A DNA stretch of 64,000 bases from UBA8389 sp942493385 (GTDB lineage: Bacteria > Bacteroidota > Bacteroidia > Bacteroidales > UBA1402), in the NCBI GenBank assembly GCA_942493385.1, contig OW818699.1, positions 1 to 64,000 on the forward strand, read 5' to 3'. A program made the translations under genes and the position numbers. Position 1 is the first letter of the stretch, and every line of letters starts with the position of its first letter. Below, in pieces: positions 16,080 through 25,841 of this stretch. Below the pieces are notes generated by a model. It saw only the letters and a list, made by a program, of their open reading frames with translations. It ran no database searches and was not told where the DNA came from.

Positions 16080-19000
16080 ATGAAAAGAAAACTTTACCTC
16101 TTTCTGATTTCAGCAGCATTATTTGCTTCAAGTTCCCTTAGGGCGGACATCACGAGCAACTTATTGTTGCATTACACATTCGACAACATGACTGCAGGCG
16201 TTGTTCCTGACGCTTCCGGCCACAGCCTTGATGGGATGCTGATGGGAGCAGCTGTCCCTGGAGCTGGTTTCGGAGCCTCGGGAAATGCCATCAACCTGAC
16301 TAATGCTGCCGACTATGTTCAGCTTCCCAGTGATGTCACTACCACTCTGACCGACTACACGGTTGCTTGTTGGGTGAACCTGGCTACCATCAATTATTGG
16401 GGTCGTATTTTCGACTTCGGCAATGGCACGACGACCAACATGTTTCTTGCCCCTCAGGATGGCAATCCTTATTATGCCATCAAACAAACCGATGCAGGTG
16501 GCGAACAAAGTATTAAGTCCACTATTCCTATCGTTGCAAATACCTGGACACACGTTGCAGTAACCTGCAAGTTTGATGAAACGACCGGAATTGGAACAAT
16601 GGTTATGTATATCAACGGTTCACCGTCGGCCTCCAAGAGCACCATCACGATTACTCCAGCTTCTATGGGAACCACGCTTCAGAACTACATCGGAAAATCA
16701 CAATACAGTGACCCGACCATCAACGGTTTAATCGACGATTTCCGCATTTATTCCAGAGCATTGACCATTGATGACATCATGAGTCTTAAAGGTGTTCCTG
16801 CAGCATTGATTACCGAATATAAGAATTTGGCCCTTGCTGGTGATTTGACCAAAGTGGATGCCAATTTGGTTCTTCCGACTCCCGCTGCAGGCAGCAATGT
16901 AAGTATTGCATGGGCTTCGACGGATACTGCTCTCGTTTCACCAACTGGTGTTGTGGCACGTCCGGCCAAGTTCAGAGCAGCAGCCGATTTGACCGCCATT
17001 CTGAGCATCACTATAGATGGTGTCACGACAGTTCTGAAAAAAACCTTCTCACTAATTGTAATACCTGTTGGAGAAGTGTCTGAAACAGTTGCACTGTGGA
17101 ATTTCGCCGACGCTGATATTACAAAAGCCACTGACGGAACCATCACTGTTAAAGACCAATCCGACAATGGATATGTGGCAACTTGCGTAGGTGGTGCACA
17201 AATCGTAAAAATTGGTGATGCCAAACAATTCAATGTGTTGTCCATCAAGAATTCCGGTCAATACTTTGACTTTGGCCAACCAATCGGTGAAGCAATCTAT
17301 GGTTTGACCGACTATACGGTCAGCGTATTCTTCCGCAGAGATTCCACGGTAGACCATATTACAAACTGGTCAGGTTATGGCCAACCGTTTTATGGCTTCT
17401 CCAATACGCTCAATATGGGAAGTGAAGCCATTGGTGGTATGTATTTCGAGCCACTTCGCGGTCGTCATGTGAACACTCCTAACAACTATGGTTCAGAAGG
17501 TTCAAATTTCGTAGGTACAGGCAACAACACAGTTCCACTAGGAACTTGGCACAATGTGACCTACTCTCAGATCGCTGGTATTGGCTATCTGTATTACGAC
17601 GGTTTACAGGTTGCTACTGGTCCTATGGTCGCTCCCGCCATCAATTTGAAAAAGGCTGGCAAGATTGGAACCATTTACAACAGCATCGGACGTCCGTTCT
17701 ACAATGGTGACCCATGGTTGACGAACACCCTCGTTTATGGTTTCAACATGTACTCCATTGGTTTGACTCCTGATGACTTACCAAGCATCTTGAACATTCC
17801 GAACACTATTGTAGAATTGGATGAAGCATTCAATGCCACAACCTACCCGATTTATTTGTATGCTGACCTTTCTACATTGCTGGACAATGCAAAAAAAGCC
17901 AGGTTGTCAAGTTTTGAACCCGGCCTAGTAGCATTGAATTTGTCCATCGATACGGCACAACTCGCTTACAACGCCAAAACCCCTACTGCACAAGGCAATG
18001 CCAATTTGACCTTAGCCATCAATACGTACAATACCGCTCAGGCACCTTGGATTGAATTGGGCAAACTAATTCCGACCATGGCTGTTGAAGTTGCAAAGAA
18101 TTATCCTGGTCTTCCAGATTTCAATACTGCCATTGCTGCTGCACAAACAGCTTATAACACCTTTGCTGTTACTGCTCAAACCATTGCAGACTTGAATACC
18201 GCCAAAACGGCTTATCTGAAAACCAAACCTGCTTCTTTGGATAAACCGATGGATTACACTTTCAACATCGTAAACCCGAGCTTCGAGCTTGGCGCCGGTG
18301 GTACGAAAGATACGACATCTGTTGCACCCGAAGGAAGCTACAACTATCCAAAAGGCTGGACAGTTTATGTAAATCATTCGGGTTGGTGTAATGCTGCATT
18401 CATTTCAGATGCTCCTTCAGACGGAATCAGGTGCTTTGAAACCTGGGCTGCCACTATTAATGAATTCGACGTATATCAAACTGTTGATCTTCCTGCCGGC
18501 AATTATGTCTTGTCCGCTCAGATTCGTACGAATGCAACTGGTATTATGACGCAGCACATTTATGCAAGAACTGCTGCTCAGACTTTTGTATCAAGTGCAA
18601 TAAAAGACACCCTGATGGGTGGATGGAACAGCTTGACCAACTGGCAAACCGTTTATTGTGTATTCAGCACAACCGGTGGTCCTACTCGTATTGGTTTCAA
18701 CTCCAATGGATTCATGCAGTTTGACAACATGAAGTTGACCTATACTGGTGTAGACGTTCCTGCCACTGTTAACCTGACAAGCTTCATCACCAACCCAAGT
18801 TTCGAAGATGCTACTACCGCAGGTGTTGATCCTGCTACCATTAAGGCAGCAGGTGGAAACTACAACACTCCAATCGGTTGGAATGCATTAGGCAATGTCA
18901 ATCCGACCACCGGTTGGTGCGCAATGACTGGTATCAGCGGAACAATGTCCAATGGAACCAAGGGTTATGAAATGTGGAGCGGTGATATCGTATCCTTTAA

Positions 19001-19601
19001 CCTTTCCCAAAAAATCGTTGCTCCTGCTTCCGGTTATTACAAACTGACTGCCGATGCACGTTGCGATGCCAGCTCACCCAGCAAGACCGACACGATCATC
19101 AAATACGATGCCCGCGTTTATGCAACTCCTGGCAAATTCGCAACCAAAGTATCCACGAAGCTTGGTCAACAACCAGGTTTGATCACCGGTGCAGGTTGGA
19201 ATGATGCAACTGCATGGAAAACCTTATCTGTGAACTTCCAGGCTAACGTTGGTGATACCGTAAAAATTGGTATCATGTCCTCCAGCTTCATGCAAATAGA
19301 CAACTTTACGTTGACCTATTATGTGGGCAACAATCCTGCTGTTTCTGTCATCAATCCGAAAAATACAGCTGGTCTTTCTGTTGAAATTTCACCGAATCCT
19401 ACAAGCGACTTCCTGAACATCAAGGGACTGAATGCCTTGTCAACGGTTAAAATCTTCAACATAACTGGGCAACGTGTATTTGAAGGTAGAGCAAACAGTG
19501 ACATTTACAGCATTGACTGCTCCAAATACAGCCAAGGTTTGTACCTGTTGCAAGTTGAATCACATGGAAAAACAGTCAACACAAAGTTCATAAAGAAATA
19601 A
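16080..19601 (+). CDS. T9SS-secreted LamG/CBM-like surface protein
   Basis: 1173-residue non-catalytic binding protein. Order: signal peptide (1-22), a LamG/concanavalin-like domain (~25-240), an Ig-like module (~245-335, atrophied bacterial Ig type), a second LamG-like domain (~345-575), an Ala/Asn/Thr-rich helical segment (~590-720), two related beta-sandwich units each opening NPSFE (from ~730 and ~904) that resemble carbohydrate-binding modules, and a C-terminal T9SS sorting domain (~1098-1173) with SPNPTSDFLNIKG and GLYLLQVES. LamG plus Ig modules commonly accompany arabinanases. It has its own promoter with operator A and a strong terminator after it. Binding of arabinan or another plant glycan is inferred. 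Confidence 0.88.
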   Translation: MKRKLYLFLISAALFASSSLRADITSNLLLHYTFDNMTAGVVPDASGHSLDGMLMGAAVPGAGFGASGNAINLTNAADYVQLPSDVTTTLTDYTVACWVNLATINYWGRIFDFGNGTTTNMFLAPQDGNPYYAIKQTDAGGEQSIKSTIPIVANTWTHVAVTCKFDETTGIGTMVMYINGSPSASKSTITITPASMGTTLQNYIGKSQYSDPTINGLIDDFRIYSRALTIDDIMSLKGVPAALITEYKNLALAGDLTKVDANLVLPTPAAGSNVSIAWASTDTALVSPTGVVARPAKFRAAADLTAILSITIDGVTTVLKKTFSLIVIPVGEVSETVALWNFADADITKATDGTITVKDQSDNGYVATCVGGAQIVKIGDAKQFNVLSIKNSGQYFDFGQPIGEAIYGLTDYTVSVFFRRDSTVDHITNWSGYGQPFYGFSNTLNMGSEAIGGMYFEPLRGRHVNTPNNYGSEGSNFVGTGNNTVPLGTWHNVTYSQIAGIGYLYYDGLQVATGPMVAPAINLKKAGKIGTIYNSIGRPFYNGDPWLTNTLVYGFNMYSIGLTPDDLPSILNIPNTIVELDEAFNATTYPIYLYADLSTLLDNAKKARLSSFEPGLVALNLSIDTAQLAYNAKTPTAQGNANLTLAINTYNTAQAPWIELGKLIPTMAVEVAKNYPGLPDFNTAIAAAQTAYNTFAVTAQTIADLNTAKTAYLKTKPASLDKPMDYTFNIVNPSFELGAGGTKDTTSVAPEGSYNYPKGWTVYVNHSGWCNAAFISDAPSDGIRCFETWAATINEFDVYQTVDLPAGNYVLSAQIRTNATGIMTQHIYARTAAQTFVSSAIKDTLMGGWNSLTNWQTVYCVFSTTGGPTRIGFNSNGFMQFDNMKLTYTGVDVPATVNLTSFITNPSFEDATTAGVDPATIKAAGGNYNTPIGWNALGNVNPTTGWCAMTGISGTMSNGTKGYEMWSGDIVSFNLSQKIVAPASGYYKLTADARCDASSPSKTDTIIKYDARVYATPGKFATKVSTKLGQQPGLITGAGWNDATAWKTLSVNFQANVGDTVKIGIMSSSFMQIDNFTLTYYVGNNPAVSVINPKNTAGLSVEISPNPTSDFLNIKGLNALSTVKIFNITGQRVFEGRANSDIYSIDCSKYSQGLYLLQVESHGKTVNTKFIKK

Positions 19602-19624
19602 AAACAGTTCTTTCCAACACTCTT

Positions 19625-19656
19625 AAAAGGCCTCGGAATACTCCGGGGCCTTTTTT
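19625..19656 (+). terminator. Rho-independent terminator after the LamG gene
   Basis: AAAAGGCCTCGG and CCGGGGCCTTTT form a stem of about 11 pairs around the loop AATACT, followed by a T run. It ends 16080-19601 and separates that gene from the downstream operon, implying that the operon needs its own promoter. Confidence 0.9.
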
Positions 19657-19740
19657 ACTCCCAGGCTCTTTGCCAAAACGCTACTAGCTGATTATTAGGC
19701 TTCTAGACTATTTTTGCATGGGAAAGAGGATGCAATTTAA

Positions 19741-19776
19741 ACATTTGTCCACCTTTTAGGCAGAAATATCCACCAA
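19741..19776 (+). promoter_or_regulatory. Candidate HTCS operator B (21-bp-spaced direct repeat)
   Basis: ACATTTGTCCACCTTTTAGG (19741-19760) copies operator A with one mismatch. GTCCACC at 19747-19753 is followed 21 bases later by ATCCACC at 19768-19774. The downstream half-site lies where a -33 element would be, the usual arrangement for an activator that touches RNA polymerase. Together with operator A it defines a two-promoter regulon. Binding is inferred. Confidence 0.72.
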
Positions 19777-19794
19777 TATAAAACCGATGGAAGG

Positions 19795-19802
19795 TATTTT
19801 TG
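19795..19802 (+). promoter_or_regulatory. -7 element of the arabinan operon promoter
   Basis: TATTTTTG fits TAnnTTTG and starts 54 bases from the left edge of operator B, the same spacing as at operator A. Transcription is predicted from about 19808. Confidence 0.62.
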
Positions 19803-19918
19803 CACCTTATAGAAAAACACACCTTTTGGGTTGGTATTGAAACGTTGCCAGTAATCAATTTTTTGGCAAATCCCTCAAGGCTTGGATTCGATAGAATAAT
19901 CTTAAATCTCTAATATCA

Positions 19919-22543
19919 ATGGAAAAACACATGAAAAAACTCCCTGACCGGCTTTTGTACTGGCTGATTGGACTGGTTACTGTGAGCACACTGCTGGTTT
20001 CCTGCAAGGATGTCTATATTTACGACAACCAAGAACCTGATTGGCTTGGCGAAAGTATTTATGACGAGCTGAAACGAGACGGCAACTTTACCTACATGAC
20101 CAGCATCATCGATTCTGTCAATTACAAGGATGTTTTATCAAGAACTGGTAGCAAAACCATCTTTGTAGCAAACGATGATGCATTCGACCGTTTTTTCAGT
20201 GAGGGAAATGCATGGGGTGTCACCAGTTTTGAAGGGTTGACGATGTCACAGAAAAAACTGATCCTCAATTTTTCCATGATCAACAACGCTTACCTAATTG
20301 AGACGTTATCCAATTACTATGCAGCTGCACCCGCTGGACTTCAAGAGGGAAGAGCGCTTCGCAGAAAAACCGCCATCAATATCCTCGATACTGTTGCCTT
20401 CGAAAAGGGCGATATGCTGCCCAAGGGTGCGGCTTGGGACTCTCGTCGTGCCAACGGCCTTTGGTTGTTGAAAGATAATACGGATTGGACCATGGTTCAC
20501 TTTCTGAAAAAGCAATTGGACTTCAACGGCATTTCGGACGAAGATTTTAAAATCATGACTGGGATCAATCGTTCAGGTAACGATGCGTTTATTTTCAGCG
20601 ATAAGGTGATAGAACGTGATAAAACATGTAAGAATGGTTATATCAATGTATTGGAAAACGTTTTGATTCCTCCCACCAATATGGCCCAATACATTCGTAG
20701 CAATCCCAAACTTTCTACTTTCTCCAGTCTACTTGATCGCTTCTGTGCTCCCTATTACGATGCAACGGCGACAATCAATTATAAAAAACTGGAAGGACGC
20801 CTTCCACTGGATTCCATCTTCACGATGCGTTACTTTACGGTCGCCAATCGGGGAGGAGTGCAAAGGTATCCGAACACATTAACCATATCATCGGATGTTT
20901 TGCTGCCCTTCGATCCGGGTTGGAACAATTATTCCTCTCCCAATGCAACGATGCAATCCGATATGGCCGTCCTATTTGCTCCAACAAATGAGGCGCTTGA
21001 TGCTTATTTCAACTTGAACAATGCTGGCAGCGGACGTGCGCTCAAGGAACGCTACAACACTTGGGAAAACATACCTGCCGATATTCTTGCCTTATTTGTG
21101 ACTCGGCACATGAGGTCTTCCTTGCTGAACTCCATCCCCAGCGTTTTCGACAAAATGGTCGATGCACAAAGTTCAAAACTGAATGTAAAGAAATCGGACA
21201 TTATTGATTCGATGAACTACGTCGGTATCAATGGTTTGGTCTATGCGACAAAGAGCATCTACCCACCCGATGACTACGTCTCTGTTTTTGGTCCAGTATT
21301 GTTCAGCGAACGAACTGAGGTTTGCCGATGGGCCATCAAGAATTATTTATACAGGCTATACCTGAATTCAATGGTAAATACCTATGGTTTTCTGGCCCCG
21401 ACCGATATTGCCATGCAGTCGTACATCGACCCTTTGACATATGGAACAAACAATCCTACCACCATCAAATTCTGGTACGATTATCTATACAAGACGGTTA
21501 AAGCATCAATTTTCGCCTACGACCCAAGCAAACCCAATGGGCAAGGTGACTCCATCACCTTGATCACCAATGCCGACTTCATTAAGAGCCGTCTGGTACG
21601 AATCTTGGACCAGAACATCGTGGTCAATGACTTCAAGGATACCGTCCAAAATGTCTTTAAAGACGGTTTCTACATTACCAAGGATGGAAATATCCTAAAA
21701 GCAGCGAACACGAACGACATCGATGGACATTTTTCATCAAATTTGGTTAATTTCCAGGGTGGTGAAAACATCGATAAGGACTCGAGGGTTTATCTAGCGG
21801 ACAGTGGTATTTATCAACAGGAAAACGGAACCACTTATTTTGTGGACAAGATTCCTCAGACACCGTTCAGATCTGTTTACAATGTCTTGAAAAACGATAG
21901 CGCTTTCAGCGAATTTTTCAATATTTGTTTGGACTTTCCGAGCAATAACGTTTTTATTAGTAAATCCAATTACTACGGAATCGACTTCAACATCAAGTTC
22001 TTCAACACGTTCCGTTATACGGTTTATGTACCAACCAACGAAGCGATTCGGGATGCTTACGCAAATGGAACGCTTATCCCTTGGTCTACCATCAATGCCC
22101 AGACCAATCAAGCAAGAAAAGATTCCATGATTCGTGTCATGGAACGGTTTGTACGGTATCATTTTCAAGACAACTCCGTATTCATACATCCCGAACAACC
22201 AGTCGATGGGCTCTATCAAACAGCAACCATCAAAAACGACAACTTAGGCACGTATTGGGATACTTACAGGAACAAGTTCTATCGTTTGGGAGTAAAATCC
22301 GAAAATGGCACTCTGAAGATTACAACCGAAAAATTCACAACCTCTGGAGGCCAACTTATTCCTGAAACAGCAGAAGTTGTCACATCCGGTGGAAAATACA
22401 ACATCATGACGAGGGACTACGTATTCAGCCTGGATCCAAAAACGATGACTTCGCTGACTACCACCGTCTATTCCGGCAGTAGCATCACAACCTCGTCGAC
22501 AGCTGTGATTCATCAAATAAATAAGGTATTGAGATTTCAATAA
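19919..22543 (+). CDS. Multi-fasciclin-domain lipoprotein
   Basis: 874-residue predicted surface lipoprotein, first gene of the operon. Lipobox LLVSC with Cys29, followed by KD, which fits a lipoprotein surface-export signal. Four Fas1-like units are recognisable from repeated hallmarks: TIFVANDDAFDRFF (~80-95), VLFAPTNEALDAYF (~350), FLAPTDIAMQSY (~493) and YVPTNEAIRDAY (~704), each near a TGxxS/xLLDRF type opening. Alternative start at Met5 (19931). The protein occupies the slot normally taken by a SusE/F-type glycan-binding lipoprotein, so glycan capture is inferred. It ends three bases before susC, indicating co-transcription. No catalytic motif seen. Confidence 0.85.
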   Translation: MEKHMKKLPDRLLYWLIGLVTVSTLLVSCKDVYIYDNQEPDWLGESIYDELKRDGNFTYMTSIIDSVNYKDVLSRTGSKTIFVANDDAFDRFFSEGNAWGVTSFEGLTMSQKKLILNFSMINNAYLIETLSNYYAAAPAGLQEGRALRRKTAINILDTVAFEKGDMLPKGAAWDSRRANGLWLLKDNTDWTMVHFLKKQLDFNGISDEDFKIMTGINRSGNDAFIFSDKVIERDKTCKNGYINVLENVLIPPTNMAQYIRSNPKLSTFSSLLDRFCAPYYDATATINYKKLEGRLPLDSIFTMRYFTVANRGGVQRYPNTLTISSDVLLPFDPGWNNYSSPNATMQSDMAVLFAPTNEALDAYFNLNNAGSGRALKERYNTWENIPADILALFVTRHMRSSLLNSIPSVFDKMVDAQSSKLNVKKSDIIDSMNYVGINGLVYATKSIYPPDDYVSVFGPVLFSERTEVCRWAIKNYLYRLYLNSMVNTYGFLAPTDIAMQSYIDPLTYGTNNPTTIKFWYDYLYKTVKASIFAYDPSKPNGQGDSITLITNADFIKSRLVRILDQNIVVNDFKDTVQNVFKDGFYITKDGNILKAANTNDIDGHFSSNLVNFQGGENIDKDSRVYLADSGIYQQENGTTYFVDKIPQTPFRSVYNVLKNDSAFSEFFNICLDFPSNNVFISKSNYYGIDFNIKFFNTFRYTVYVPTNEAIRDAYANGTLIPWSTINAQTNQARKDSMIRVMERFVRYHFQDNSVFIHPEQPVDGLYQTATIKNDNLGTYWDTYRNKFYRLGVKSENGTLKITTEKFTTSGGQLIPETAEVVTSGGKYNIMTRDYVFSLDPKTMTSLTTTVYSGSSITTSSTAVIHQINKVLRFQ

Positions 22544-22546
22544 ATA

Positions 22547-25500
22547 ATGAAGCGATCCATGAAATCCAAATTATATATCATAATCCTGTTACTGTTGGTA
22601 CTGACTCCGTTTGCTTCAGCGCAAACGACAGGTGACGGAATTGTTCAGGGTACTATTTCTTCAAAAACGAACGGTGAATTATTGCCTGGTGTCAACGTTC
22701 AGGAAATAAGTCCCGACAATCGTGTTGTCAACGCGACCGTCACGGATGCGAACGGTCACTATGTGATCCGTTTTAAAAGTTCGGCAGACAAACTAAACTT
22801 CAGCTATCTCGGCTTTGTAAAAGAAAGTCGAACCATTGGCAATCTGAGAGTCATCAATTTAGGATTGACTGAAAGTGGTCGTTCTCTAAGTGATGTTGTT
22901 ATAACTGCAAAGAAGATGTACGGTGAAGGCGGTTTCAAGATTCCCGAACGCGAAATTTCTACCGCTGTTCAGACCATTAATGCCAAAGCTTTTGAAGGGT
23001 TGCAGGTCGGTTCCATTGATGAAGCGTTGCAGGGACGTGTTGCCGGACTGGATATTGTTTCCAATTCAGGAGACCCTGGCAGCGGCTCTTCCATGCGCAT
23101 CCGTGGTTCTTCCACCATCAATGCCAATGCAAATCCGCTTATCGTTGTGAATGGAGTGCCCTACAACATCAGTATTGATGCCTCCTTCGACTTCGCAAAC
23201 GCAAATCAAGAGCAATACGCCAATATGCTGAGCATCAACCCCGATGACATCCTGGAAATTACAGTTCTGAAGGATGCTGCCTCAACAGCCATTTGGGGTA
23301 TTCGTGGTTCGAACGGTGTATTGATGGTTACCACCAAAAAAGGAGCAATGGGTCCCACTAAAATCCAATATACCTATCGTTTGACCCGTGCGACACAGCC
23401 TAAGGGACTCAATATGCTGAACGGTGACGATTATACCATGTTGATGAAGCAGGCTTACTTCAATCCCAATCAAGATGAAAGTGCAGCAGACATTCCTGAA
23501 TACAACTATGACCCCACTTTTTCCGAATTTGAAAATTTCAACAACAATACGGACTGGGTTAATGAGGTTTCTCAAATAGGTAACATCAACGACCATTATA
23601 TAACCGTTTTAGGCGGTGGTGAACGAGCACAGTTCCGCGTTTCCGGCGGTTTTTACGACCAGAACGGTACTGTAATCGGACAAAAAATGAATCGATACAG
23701 TGGTCGTGCCTATCTGGACTATTCCGTTTCTGACCGTTTGAAATTCATTACAGAATTCTCCTATACAAATACGGACAATCAACGGAATAATGGCAGCCTT
23801 TTAGGTATCGCTTATCAAAAGATGCCGAATGTCAGTGTCTACAATCAGGATGCCTCAGGAAATGATACCAATCTTTTCTACAACATTTCCAGATTTTCCA
23901 CCCTTGGTTCTGTCCAACGGAATTTGGCCAATCCAGTTGCCTTGGCAAGATTGGCAACGAACAATGTGAAAAATTATCGCATTATTCCAACATTCAGACT
24001 ACGTTATGACTTGACTGGTGAGAAATCCAAGAACTTGGAGTATAACATGTACGTTTCGTTTGACATCAACAACGATAAGGCTTCAACCTTCCTTCCTTGG
24101 GAAGTATCCAATGTTGCAGCCAACAGCTCCAATGTCAACAGGGCTGGAAGTACCGACAGAGAAGAATTGCTCATTCAAACGGACAACAACCTGACTTGGC
24201 AACCTAAGTTCGACAATGAAGACCACACACTGCTTCTTTACGGTTCGTTCCAAGCTACGATGAACAATGTCACCAACCAGGATATTGTTACGTACGATTT
24301 GGCATCAGGCACAAGCACTGATGCTTCGCAAGAGGGTTATCTGTCTTCTACCTCAACATCGATTTCCACCAAAAGGACAATGGCATTTATGGCTAGAGCC
24401 CACTATGCCTTCAAATCCAAATACATAGCTTCGTTCACGTTACGAAGGGAAGGAAGCTCTGTTTTCGGGAAAAACAACCGTTGGGGTAATTTCCCAGGAG
24501 TTTCCTTCAAATGGATTGCATCGGACGAAGAATTCATGGAATCCACCAAAGGCTGGCTCAGCATGCTGGCTGTTCGTCCCAGCTGGGGGATCAGTGGAAA
24601 TCCTCCTTCCTCTGCTGGGAACAGTTATTCTAGATATGTACCCTACGACAGTTACATCGACTTACCTTCCACCAAGCCGACTTCTTTAAGACTTGCAGGC
24701 CTGAAATGGGAAAAAACCAACTCCTGGAACTTAGGGATGGACCTTGGTTTATTTGATGATCGTTTTACTTTTGACTTGAATGCCTATCACAAGAGAACCA
24801 GTGATTTATTATTCTCCAGCTTAGCTGTTCCATCCACTTCAGGTTTTACGACCCAAGCCTATAGGAATGTCGGATCCATGGACAATGATGGTTATGAAGT
24901 GAATTTCTATGCCAACCGCCTCCTTAAAAAAGGAAACTTTTCGGTGGATTTCAACTTTAACTTCTCCAACAACCTCAATACGATCATCAATTTGGATGAA
25001 AGCGTCTTGCGCGAAAACAATGCCAAATACACGTATTCAAACGGCGAATATCTATCGCGACTAGAAAACGGCCATTCATATGGATCTATTTATGGTTTCA
25101 ACTATGAAGGGGTCTATAAATACGATGATTACAACTACGGAGCAAATCAGGATGCACCGGTTGCCCGCGATAAAAATGGCAATATCCTGACGGACGAAAA
25201 TGGGGAAGCACTACCCATGATGTTTGCATATGGAACCACCAGCGAATACAAATTCCGCGGTGGAGATGCCAAATACAAGGATGTCAACCATGATGGCAGT
25301 ATTGACGAACTGGATATTGTTTATTTGGGCAACTCCAATCCTGTCATGAACGGTGGATTCGGTAGCACACTCAGATACAAAAACCTGAATTGCACCTTGT
25401 TCTTCAACTTCCGATATGGCAACAAAATTGTCAATGCTGCCCGCATGAATGCGGAGAACATGTACAACGACGACAATCAAAGCATCGCTGTGAATTGGCG

Positions 25501-25828
25501 CTGGCGTAAAGATGGTGACGATACAAAGATTCCCAGAGCTCTTTATCAAAGTGGATATAACTGGCTTGGTAGCGACCGCTTTGTTGAGGACGGGTCCTTC
25601 TTGCGGTTCAAATACCTGACTTTCAACTATGCTGTTCCTGCTGCAACTTTGAAACCACTTGGCATTGACAAGGTCAACGTATACCTTACCTTCAATAACT
25701 TGTATGTATTTACAAAATACACCGGAGTAGATCCTGAAGTGGGCTATGGTGGTTTTGGCGTCTCCAAGGATAATGCCCAGACACCTCGTTCCAAAGATTT
25801 CACCCTTGGTTTAAGTATTGGACTTTAA
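22547..25828 (+). CDS. SusC/RagA-family TonB-dependent transporter 1
   Basis: Outer-membrane import channel for oligosaccharides, 1093 residues. Signal peptide ends at about ASA (25); a carboxypeptidase-regulatory-like beta domain follows (~31-115, IVQGTISSKTNGELLPGVNV), then the plug with DEALQGRVAGLDIVSNSG and SMRIRGSSTINANANPLIVV (SusC signature, ~160-205), then a C-terminal barrel. Met5 is an alternative start. It partners the SusD encoded 13 bases downstream. Substrate is probably arabino-oligosaccharide, from the linked GH43 genes. Confidence 0.95.
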   Translation: MKRSMKSKLYIIILLLLVLTPFASAQTTGDGIVQGTISSKTNGELLPGVNVQEISPDNRVVNATVTDANGHYVIRFKSSADKLNFSYLGFVKESRTIGNLRVINLGLTESGRSLSDVVITAKKMYGEGGFKIPEREISTAVQTINAKAFEGLQVGSIDEALQGRVAGLDIVSNSGDPGSGSSMRIRGSSTINANANPLIVVNGVPYNISIDASFDFANANQEQYANMLSINPDDILEITVLKDAASTAIWGIRGSNGVLMVTTKKGAMGPTKIQYTYRLTRATQPKGLNMLNGDDYTMLMKQAYFNPNQDESAADIPEYNYDPTFSEFENFNNNTDWVNEVSQIGNINDHYITVLGGGERAQFRVSGGFYDQNGTVIGQKMNRYSGRAYLDYSVSDRLKFITEFSYTNTDNQRNNGSLLGIAYQKMPNVSVYNQDASGNDTNLFYNISRFSTLGSVQRNLANPVALARLATNNVKNYRIIPTFRLRYDLTGEKSKNLEYNMYVSFDINNDKASTFLPWEVSNVAANSSNVNRAGSTDREELLIQTDNNLTWQPKFDNEDHTLLLYGSFQATMNNVTNQDIVTYDLASGTSTDASQEGYLSSTSTSISTKRTMAFMARAHYAFKSKYIASFTLRREGSSVFGKNNRWGNFPGVSFKWIASDEEFMESTKGWLSMLAVRPSWGISGNPPSSAGNSYSRYVPYDSYIDLPSTKPTSLRLAGLKWEKTNSWNLGMDLGLFDDRFTFDLNAYHKRTSDLLFSSLAVPSTSGFTTQAYRNVGSMDNDGYEVNFYANRLLKKGNFSVDFNFNFSNNLNTIINLDESVLRENNAKYTYSNGEYLSRLENGHSYGSIYGFNYEGVYKYDDYNYGANQDAPVARDKNGNILTDENGEALPMMFAYGTTSEYKFRGGDAKYKDVNHDGSIDELDIVYLGNSNPVMNGGFGSTLRYKNLNCTLFFNFRYGNKIVNAARMNAENMYNDDNQSIAVNWRWRKDGDDTKIPRALYQSGYNWLGSDRFVEDGSFLRFKYLTFNYAVPAATLKPLGIDKVNVYLTFNNLYVFTKYTGVDPEVGYGGFGVSKDNAQTPRSKDFTLGLSIGL

Positions 25829-25841
25829 TATTTGATTGACA

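Larger units (their letters stand above)
19657..19918 (+). other. Regulatory gap before the fasciclin/SusCD operon
   Basis: Non-coding. It contains a lone TATTTTTG at 19709-19716, a 6-base inverted repeat TTGCAT/ATGCAA just after it, then operator B (19741-19776) and the -7 element at 19795-19802. About 115 bases of leader follow to the ATG at 19919. Confidence 0.7.

Noticed and set aside
19709..19716. TATTTTTG upstream of operator B
   Set aside because: Matches TAnnTTTG but has no -33 box and lies upstream of the operator, so the element at 19795 is preferred.
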